Position numbers and translations under genes: made by a program. From positions 1-64,000 of the forward strand of contig NZ_JBHMIM010000030.1 in assembly GCF_048060115.1 (NCBI RefSeq): a stretch of DNA of 64,000 nucleotides, written 5' to 3'. Every line of letters starts with the position of its first letter. Position 1 is the stretch's first letter. This document shows positions 58,848-64,000 of this stretch, one piece after another. Source of the DNA: Micromonospora_E sp048060115. GTDB lineage: Bacteria > Actinomycetota > Actinomycetes > Mycobacteriales > Micromonosporaceae. The notes below the pieces were generated by a model. That model made no database searches. It was not told the origin of the DNA and saw only the letters and a list, made by a program, of their open reading frames with translations.

Positions 58848-60056
58848 ATGGCCTACCTCGATCACGCTGCGACCACGCCGATGCTCGACGAGGCGGTGGA
58901 GACCTACGTCGCCACCGCTCGTCAGGTCGGCAACGCGTCGTCGCTGCATGCTCCCGGTCGGGCGGCCCGGCGTACGGTCGAGGAGGCGCGCGAACGGGTC
59001 GCCGCGGCCCTCGGGGCCCGCCCGTCAGAGGTCGTCTTCACCGCCGGGGGCACCGAGAGCGACAACCTCGCGGTCAAGGGAATCTTCTGGTCACGTACCG
59101 CCGCCGATCCGCGGCGACGCCGGGTTCTGGCCAGCGCGGTCGAGCACCATGCCGTGCTCGACGCCGTGCAGTGGCTCGCCGACCATGAGGGCGCCGAGGT
59201 GACCTGGCTGCCGGTGGATTCCACCGGCCGGGTCCTCGCCGACACGCTGCGGACCGCCATCGACACCGCCGACGACGAGCTCGCCCTGGTCACCGTGATG
59301 TGGGCGAACAACGAGGTCGGCACGATCCAGCCGGTGGCCGACTTCGCGGCGGTGGCCGCCCGGTCCGGCGTACCGCTGCACACCGATGCCGTTCAGGCGC
59401 TGGGCCAGGTGCCGGTCGACTTCGCGGCGAGCGGCGCCGCGGCGCTGACGATCAGCGGTCACAAGGTCGGTGGCCCGGCCGGCGTGGGCGCGCTGCTGCT
59501 CGGTCGGGACGTGGGCTGCGTCCCGCTGCTGCACGGCGGCGGCCAGGAGCGGGACGTACGCTCCGGCACCCTGGACACCGCCGGTATCGCCGCCTTCTCG
59601 GTCGCCGTGGAGGTCGCGGTCAAGCGTCAGGCCGAGCACGCCGCCCGGGTGGGCGCGTTGCGCGACGACCTGGTCAGGCGGGTACGTCAACTGGTGCCGG
59701 ACGCGGTCTACAACGGTGACCCGGTCGACCGGCTGCCGGGAAACGCTCATTTCTCCTTCCCCGGCTGCGAAGGCGACGCGTTGTTGCTGCTGCTGGACGC
59801 GCAGGGGATCGCCTGTTCCACCGGATCGGCCTGTTCGGCCGGTGTGGCGCAGCCGTCGCACGTACTGCTGGCGATGGCCGCCGACGACGACCGGGCCCGG
59901 TCGTCGTTGCGGTTCAGTCTGGGTCACAGTTCGACGGCCGTCGAGGTCGACGCGTTGGCGGCGGCCCTGCCCGGCGCGGTGGAACGGGCCCGCCGGGCCG
60001 GCTCGGTCCGGGGTGCCCGGTCGGCGCCGGCGGCCAGCCGGACGGGCGCGGGCTAA
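58848..60056 (+). CDS. Cysteine desulfurase (IscS/NifS type)
   Basis: The 402-residue pyridoxal-phosphate enzyme releases sulfur from cysteine as a protein-bound persulfide. The PLP lysine is Lys206 (TISGHKVGGPAGVG) and the active-site Cys is Cys329 (STGSACSAG), in a long flexible loop typical of group I IscS. Its position directly before mnmA suggests it supplies sulfur for 2-thiouridine in tRNA. TAGGCT lies 8 nt before the ATG at 58848, which points to a leaderless transcript. Confidence 0.96.
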   Translation: MAYLDHAATTPMLDEAVETYVATARQVGNASSLHAPGRAARRTVEEARERVAAALGARPSEVVFTAGGTESDNLAVKGIFWSRTAADPRRRRVLASAVEHHAVLDAVQWLADHEGAEVTWLPVDSTGRVLADTLRTAIDTADDELALVTVMWANNEVGTIQPVADFAAVAARSGVPLHTDAVQALGQVPVDFAASGAAALTISGHKVGGPAGVGALLLGRDVGCVPLLHGGGQERDVRSGTLDTAGIAAFSVAVEVAVKRQAEHAARVGALRDDLVRRVRQLVPDAVYNGDPVDRLPGNAHFSFPGCEGDALLLLLDAQGIACSTGSACSAGVAQPSHVLLAMAADDDRARSSLRFSLGHSSTAVEVDALAAALPGAVERARRAGSVRGARSAPAASRTGAG

Positions 60057-60124
60057 CCTCGACAGGAACGACTTTGGCGCGGACCTCGGCATCGCCGAAC
60101 CGACGACGGGCAGGAGTGTGTGGG

Positions 60125-61198
60125 GTGCGGGTGTTGGCGGCGATGTCCGGCGGGGTCGACTCGGCGGTGGCCGCCGCACGGGCGGTGGCTGGCGGGCACG
60201 AGGTGACCGGCGTGCATCTGGCGCTGTCGCGCAACCCACAGACGTACCGCGCCGGTGCCCGGGGCTGCTGCACGATCGAGGACGCCCGGGACGCCCGGCG
60301 GGCCGCCGACGTCATCGGCATCCCGTTCTACGTGTGGGACATGGCTGAGCAGTTCCACGCCGACGTGGTGGACGACTTCGTCGCCGAGTACGCCGCCGGG
60401 CGTACCCCGAACCCCTGCCTGCGGTGTAACGAGAAGATCAAGTTCGCGGCGGTGCTGGACCGGGCGGTGGCGTTGGGGTTCGACGCGGTGGTCACCGGTC
60501 ACCACGCCCGACTGGGCCCGGACGGTCTGCTGCGGCGTAGCGTCGACCTGGCCAAGGACCAGTCGTACGTGCTGGCGGTGCTCAACCGGGCGCAGCTGGA
60601 TCGGGCGATGTTCCCGCTGGGCGACGCGACCAAGGCGCAGGTGCGGGTCGAGGCCGCCCAGCGCGGGTTGGCGGTGGCCGACAAGCCCGACTCGCACGAC
60701 ATCTGCTTCATCGCCGACGGGGACACCCGCCGGTTCCTGGCCGACCGCCTCGGCAGCGCCCCGGGCGACGTGGTCGACGCGACGACCGGTGCCGTGGTCG
60801 GCAACCACGATGGGGCGTACGCGTACACCGTCGGCCAGCGTCGGGGCCTCGCGCTCGGGGTGCCGGCACCGGACGGGCGGCCCCGCTACGTGCTGTCGAT
60901 CACGCCGACCAGTAACACGGTGACGGTCGGTCCGGCCGAGGCACTCGACGTGACCACGGTTGCCGGGAAGCGTCCGGTGTGGATCGGCGGTGAGCTGCCG
61001 GACGGGCCGGTCGAGGTACTGCTGCAGGTGCGGGCGCACGGGTCGGTGGTGCCAGCGGTGGTCGAGGTGACCGACGACGGGTTGCGAGCCGAGTTGCATC
61101 AGCCGGTCCGTGGGGTGGCCGCCGGCCAGGCGATGGTGGTCTACCGCCCCGACCCGGCCGGCGATGTCGTGCTCGGCTCCGCCACCATCACCACCTGA
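60125..61198 (+). CDS. mnmA: tRNA-specific 2-thiouridylase
   Basis: The 357-residue enzyme adds sulfur to U34 of tRNA Lys, Glu and Gln using ATP. It has the PP-loop SGGVDS (residues 8-13) and the catalytic Cys pair Cys101 (NPCLRCNEKIKF) and Cys194 (HDICFIADGD). AGGAG lies 8 nt before the GTG at 60125, which fixes the start over earlier in-frame codons. The preceding cysteine desulfurase is the expected sulfur donor, 68 bp upstream. Confidence 0.96.
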   Translation: MRVLAAMSGGVDSAVAAARAVAGGHEVTGVHLALSRNPQTYRAGARGCCTIEDARDARRAADVIGIPFYVWDMAEQFHADVVDDFVAEYAAGRTPNPCLRCNEKIKFAAVLDRAVALGFDAVVTGHHARLGPDGLLRRSVDLAKDQSYVLAVLNRAQLDRAMFPLGDATKAQVRVEAAQRGLAVADKPDSHDICFIADGDTRRFLADRLGSAPGDVVDATTGAVVGNHDGAYAYTVGQRRGLALGVPAPDGRPRYVLSITPTSNTVTVGPAEALDVTTVAGKRPVWIGGELPDGPVEVLLQVRAHGSVVPAVVEVTDDGLRAELHQPVRGVAAGQAMVVYRPDPAGDVVLGSATITT

Positions 61199-61205
61199 CC
61201 CCTCC

Positions 61206-61283
61206 AAGATCGCGACGATCTTGCGCTTATCGAGAGCATTTGCCCGAAATGTCCATCGATAAGTGCAAGATCGTCGCGATCTT
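61206..61283. repeat. Dispersed palindrome, copy B
   Basis: Arms of 28 nt (61206-61233 and 61256-61283) pair with one G-U, enclosing a 22-nt loop. The inner part of each arm matches copy A at 40393. It begins 8 bases after mnmA and may terminate it, directly before the -10 of the next gene. Confidence 0.88.
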
Positions 61284-61321
61284 CAGCGGTGGGTGGGTGC
61301 GAGTGGGTAGAGTCCGTGGCC

Positions 61322-62404
61322 GTGACCGACCCGAGTGAGCAGAGCGAGCCCAGTGGTGTGTGGCCGTGGCCGGTGGGTGCCGCCACCGGCATCGGATCGT
61401 TGCCCGGCACTGACATCGCCGAGGCGCAACGGATCGTGCTCGGCGAGTTGCCCGCGTTGCCGCACCTGCCGGAGCTGCCCGACCGGGGCGCGGGCGCGGA
61501 GATCATCGGTCGGGGCGCGACCTTCCTGGTGGACCTGCCGGTCGAGCTGTACGCCGGCCGCTGGCGGGTCGCCGCCCGGTCGGGACGCGACCTGCGGCAC
61601 GCTCTGGACCTGCGCGAACGCGACCTCGACCAGTTGACTGAACAGGCCGACGGGTACGTCGGGCCGCTGAAACTGCAGGCGGCCGGGGCGTTCACCCTCG
61701 CCGCGAATCTCGATGTCGGGCTCGGCGGCCGACTGCTGCGCGACCACGGGGCGGTCCGTGATCTCGCCGACTCGCTCACCGAAGGCCTGCGTGGTCACCT
61801 CGCCGACGTGTCCCGCCGGGTGCCCGGCGCGCGGATCCTGCTCCAGCTCGACGAACCGTCCCTGCCGGCGGTGCTTGCCGGGATGGTCCGCACCGACAGC
61901 GGCCTGCACACCTACCGGTCGATCGCGGCCAGCACCGCCCGGGACCTGCTCGCCGCGATGATCGACCGGCTCGGCGTGCCGGTGGTGGTGCACTGCTGCG
62001 CACCGGGGGTGCCGCTGGCGCTGCTGCGGGCTGCCGGCGCCACCGCGGTCGCCGCCGACCTCGCCCTGCTGACCGATCTGGATCCGCTGGGCGAGGCGAT
62101 CGACGCCGGGCTCGGGTTGTTCGCCGGGGCGGTCGCGGCCACCCCGCAGCCCCAGGCCGGTCCGACCGCCGCGGGGCAGGCCGACCCGCACACCCGGTCG
62201 CGACCCGGCGACGCGGCGCCGACCGCGGCGCAGGCGAGCGACGCGGTCCGTACCCTCTGGTCGAAGCTCGGCTTCCCGGCCGAGCAGGCCGCCACGCAGG
62301 TCGTGGTGACCCCGGCCTGCGGGCTGGCCGGGGCCACCCCGGAGTACGCGCGCGCCGCGCTCGCCGCCTGCCGCGACGCCGGCCGCCGCCTGTTCGAGCA
62401 GTAG
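61322..62404 (+). CDS. MetE-like cobalamin-independent methionine synthase family protein
   Basis: The 360-residue protein corresponds to the C-terminal catalytic barrel of MetE. IGSLPGTD, LQLDEPSLPAVL and the zinc-ligand motifs VVHCCAPG (His-x-Cys type) and TPACGLAG are present. The N-terminal half of full MetE (about 750 residues) is missing. Such short actinobacterial proteins are usually labelled methionine synthase, but the methyl donor is unproven. TAGAGT (61308-61313) lies 8 nt before the GTG at 61322, suggesting a leaderless transcript. Confidence 0.88.
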   Translation: MTDPSEQSEPSGVWPWPVGAATGIGSLPGTDIAEAQRIVLGELPALPHLPELPDRGAGAEIIGRGATFLVDLPVELYAGRWRVAARSGRDLRHALDLRERDLDQLTEQADGYVGPLKLQAAGAFTLAANLDVGLGGRLLRDHGAVRDLADSLTEGLRGHLADVSRRVPGARILLQLDEPSLPAVLAGMVRTDSGLHTYRSIAASTARDLLAAMIDRLGVPVVVHCCAPGVPLALLRAAGATAVAADLALLTDLDPLGEAIDAGLGLFAGAVAATPQPQAGPTAAGQADPHTRSRPGDAAPTAAQASDAVRTLWSKLGFPAEQAATQVVVTPACGLAGATPEYARAALAACRDAGRRLFEQ

Positions 62405-62453
62405 CCCGACGGTTTGTCGCGCTGAGGCGATCCAGTCGTTACGGTTGGTGGTG

Positions 62454-62615
62454 ATGAGCTATCGCGACGACAGTGACGACGACCCGGCGGCGGACCGGCC
62501 GGGCTGGTGGCGGATGTACCGCGGACTGATCGTCGCCGTGGCGGCCGTGGTCTTCGTGTTGTGTTTCCTCTGGTGCGCCGGAGTGGCCGTGTTCAACCTC
62601 GTCCAGGGCAGCTGA
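62454..62615 (+). CDS. 53-residue single-pass membrane protein
   Basis: This small gene encodes an acidic N-terminus (DDSDDDPAADRPGWWRMYRG) and one membrane helix (LIVAVAAVVFVLCFLWCAGV), then FNLVQGS. TACGGT (62440-62445) lies 8 nt before the ATG, giving a leaderless transcript like its neighbours. Position between the MetE-like gene and ligA and the consistent codon bias support it. No family is recognised. Confidence 0.65.
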   Translation: MSYRDDSDDDPAADRPGWWRMYRGLIVAVAAVVFVLCFLWCAGVAVFNLVQGS

Positions 62616-62700
62616 CCACTGGGCGCTGCCAGCCCGTGCCCCCGGATGTCGGTGCCGACCGATACCGTGCGCAGGTAGGTCCGATCACGGAGGTCAGCCG

Positions 62701-64000
62701 GTGTCCGAGGAAGTCGTCCCGCAGCAGGTCAGCGCCGCCCAGGAGGCGCAAGCCGGGGAGGAGCCAGACGCGTCCGCCCGGGAGCGGCACGCCACGCTCG
62801 CCGAGGAGATCGACCGGCACCAGTTCCGTTACCACGTACTCGACGCGCCGGAGATCTCCGACGGTGAGTACGACCGGCTGATCCGCGACCTGAACCAGCT
62901 GGAGGATCGGTACCCGGCGCTGCGTACCCCGGATTCGCCGAGCCAGCGGGTCGGTTATGCGTACGCCGACCAGTTCGCGCCGGTGAGCCACGCCGAGCGG
63001 ATGATGAGCCTGGACAACGCCTTCGACGACGAGGAGCTGGCCGCGTGGGCGGAGCGGGTGGAGCGCGACGCCGGCGGCCCGATCACCTACCTGTGTGAGT
63101 TGAAGGTCGACGGCCTCGCGATCAATCTCACCTACGAGCGGGGCGTGTTGACCAGGGCGGCCACCCGGGGCGACGGCCGGGTCGGCGAGGACATCACCCC
63201 GAACGTGCGGACCATCCGGCAGATCCCGGAGCGGCTGACCGGCGAGGCCCCCGAGCTGCTGGAGGTCCGCGGCGAGATCTACTTCCCGGCCGAGGCGTTC
63301 GCCGAGCTCAACGCCAGCCTGGTCGCCCAGGAGAAGGCACCGTTCGCCAACCCGCGCAACGCCGCCGCCGGCTCGCTGCGGCAGAAGGACCCCCGGATCA
63401 CCGCCGGGCGCGGGCTGCGCATGGTGGTGCACGGCATCGGGGCACGCCAGGGCTTCGACGCGGTACGCCAGTCCGAGGCGTATCAGCGGCTCGCCGCCTG
63501 GGGGCTGCCGATCAGTCAGCGTTGGCAGGTGGTCGACGACCTGGCCGGGGTGCGCGGGTTCATCGACCACTTCGCCACCCGCCGGCATGAGGTCGAGCAC
63601 GAGATCGACGGTGTCGTGGTCAAGGTCGACGAGGTGTCGGTGCAGCGCCGGCTCGGCTCCACCAGCCGGGCGCCACGGTGGGCGATCGCGTACAAGTACC
63701 CGCCAGAGGAGGTCAACACCCGGCTGCTGGACATCAAGGTCAACGTCGGGCGGACCGGCCGGGTCACCCCGTTCGCCGTGCTGGAGCCGGTCAAGGTGGC
63801 CGGTTCGACGGTCGGCTTCGCCACGCTGCACAACGCCGGTGAGGTGGCCCGCAAGGGAGTGCTGATCGGCGACATGGTGGTGATCCGCAAAGCTGGCGAC
63901 GTCATCCCAGAGGTGGTCAGCCCGGTGGTGGATCTGCGGACCGGCGCCGAACGGGAGTTCGTGATGCCGGGCGACTGCCCCGAGTGCGGCACCGAGTTGC
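62701..64000 (+). CDS. ligA: NAD-dependent DNA ligase LigA (partial, runs off the window)
   Basis: The first 433 residues of LigA are present, and the frame is still open at the last base. LigA seals nicks with NAD at replication forks. Residues 27-95 form domain Ia (HQFRYHVLDAPEISDGEYDRL); the adenylation domain has the active-site Lys135 in CELKVDGLAINL; the OB fold begins near residue 340 (VNVGRTGRVTPFAVLEPV). The zinc-finger CPECGTEL is just entered. GGAGG lies 8 nt before the GTG at 62701. The antisense frame that also stays open here is a shadow. Confidence 0.97.
   Translation, partial: MSEEVVPQQVSAAQEAQAGEEPDASARERHATLAEEIDRHQFRYHVLDAPEISDGEYDRLIRDLNQLEDRYPALRTPDSPSQRVGYAYADQFAPVSHAERMMSLDNAFDDEELAAWAERVERDAGGPITYLCELKVDGLAINLTYERGVLTRAATRGDGRVGEDITPNVRTIRQIPERLTGEAPELLEVRGEIYFPAEAFAELNASLVAQEKAPFANPRNAAAGSLRQKDPRITAGRGLRMVVHGIGARQGFDAVRQSEAYQRLAAWGLPISQRWQVVDDLAGVRGFIDHFATRRHEVEHEIDGVVVKVDEVSVQRRLGSTSRAPRWAIAYKYPPEEVNTRLLDIKVNVGRTGRVTPFAVLEPVKVAGSTVGFATLHNAGEVARKGVLIGDMVVIRKAGDVIPEVVSPVVDLRTGAEREFVMPGDCPECGTEL

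Noticed and set aside
62593..63831. 412-residue minus-strand frame at the right end
   Set aside because: The plus strand encodes LigA with the KVDG adenylation motif in a frame running off the window.

Overview
The window is about 70% G+C, densely coded, and rich in GTG and TTG starts, with many genes that appear leaderless. It carries actinobacterial hallmarks: paired DUF5753/DUF397 regulators, DUF6232, DUF397, a GPGG-motif peptide, an RpfA/NlpC-type hydrolase under a c-di-AMP riboswitch, and the run etfB-etfA-cysteine desulfurase-mnmA-MetE-like-ligA. Together these point to a chromosomal segment of a Micromonosporaceae actinomycete (Micromonospora/Salinispora relatives). The family assignment is inferred from gene content, not from a database search.

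Layout. 1-2.8 kb is an accessory-looking block: a low-GC membrane protein, two unknown overlapping genes, and a divergent XRE-DUF397 pair closed by two strong hairpins. 2.8-7.2 kb holds a TetR regulator divergent from a DUF2306 membrane protein, then two MFS transporters. 7.1-13.5 kb is a complete alpha-glucoside uptake and hydrolysis operon on the minus strand (binding protein, two permeases, LacI regulator, GH13 glucosidase) with a LacI-type operator upstream. 13.7-19.5 kb holds TspO, a GPGG peptide, a metallophosphoesterase, a BON-like protein, a thymidylate-kinase-like protein, a group-2 sigma-70 factor and the riboswitch-controlled NlpC/P60 hydrolase.

19.8-29 kb is mostly small conserved actinobacterial proteins, with a second (divergent) XRE/DUF397 pair, a TipA-like MerR regulator, DAHP synthase and a PhoX/DUF839 secreted protein. 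29-35.8 kb has a catalytic/non-catalytic M16 peptidase pair, a DksA-type zinc-finger gene behind an attenuator-like leader, a frameshifted HTH gene, a GNAT, aspartate-semialdehyde dehydrogenase and a SpoIIE phosphatase. 36-42 kb has a CBS protein, NDH-2, an F420/NADP-type reductase, S-adenosylhomocysteinase and a GH3 N-acetylhexosaminidase. 42-46 kb has a ROK regulator, an ABC ATPase, ribokinase and YccF. 46-50.3 kb groups envelope proteins: a lipoprotein, a coiled-coil protein, a PrsW-type protease and a DUF6232 protein.

50.4-54.9 kb pairs enoyl-CoA hydratase with a ThDP enzyme of the acetolactate synthase/2-hydroxyacyl-CoA lyase type, then a DrrAB-type exporter. 54.9-56.6 kb carries small membrane proteins. 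56.8-64 kb is a housekeeping run: ETF beta/alpha, cysteine desulfurase feeding sulfur to MnmA, a MetE-like protein, an unlisted 53-residue membrane peptide, and NAD-dependent DNA ligase cut by the window end.

No complete novel defence or biosynthetic system was recognised. The most interesting signals are in RNA and DNA structure: the c-di-AMP riboswitch, the terminator-containing leader of the DksA-like gene, a two-copy dispersed palindrome with a conserved loop, a 123-bp antisense gene overlap, and a textbook 19-bp-spacer MerR promoter.
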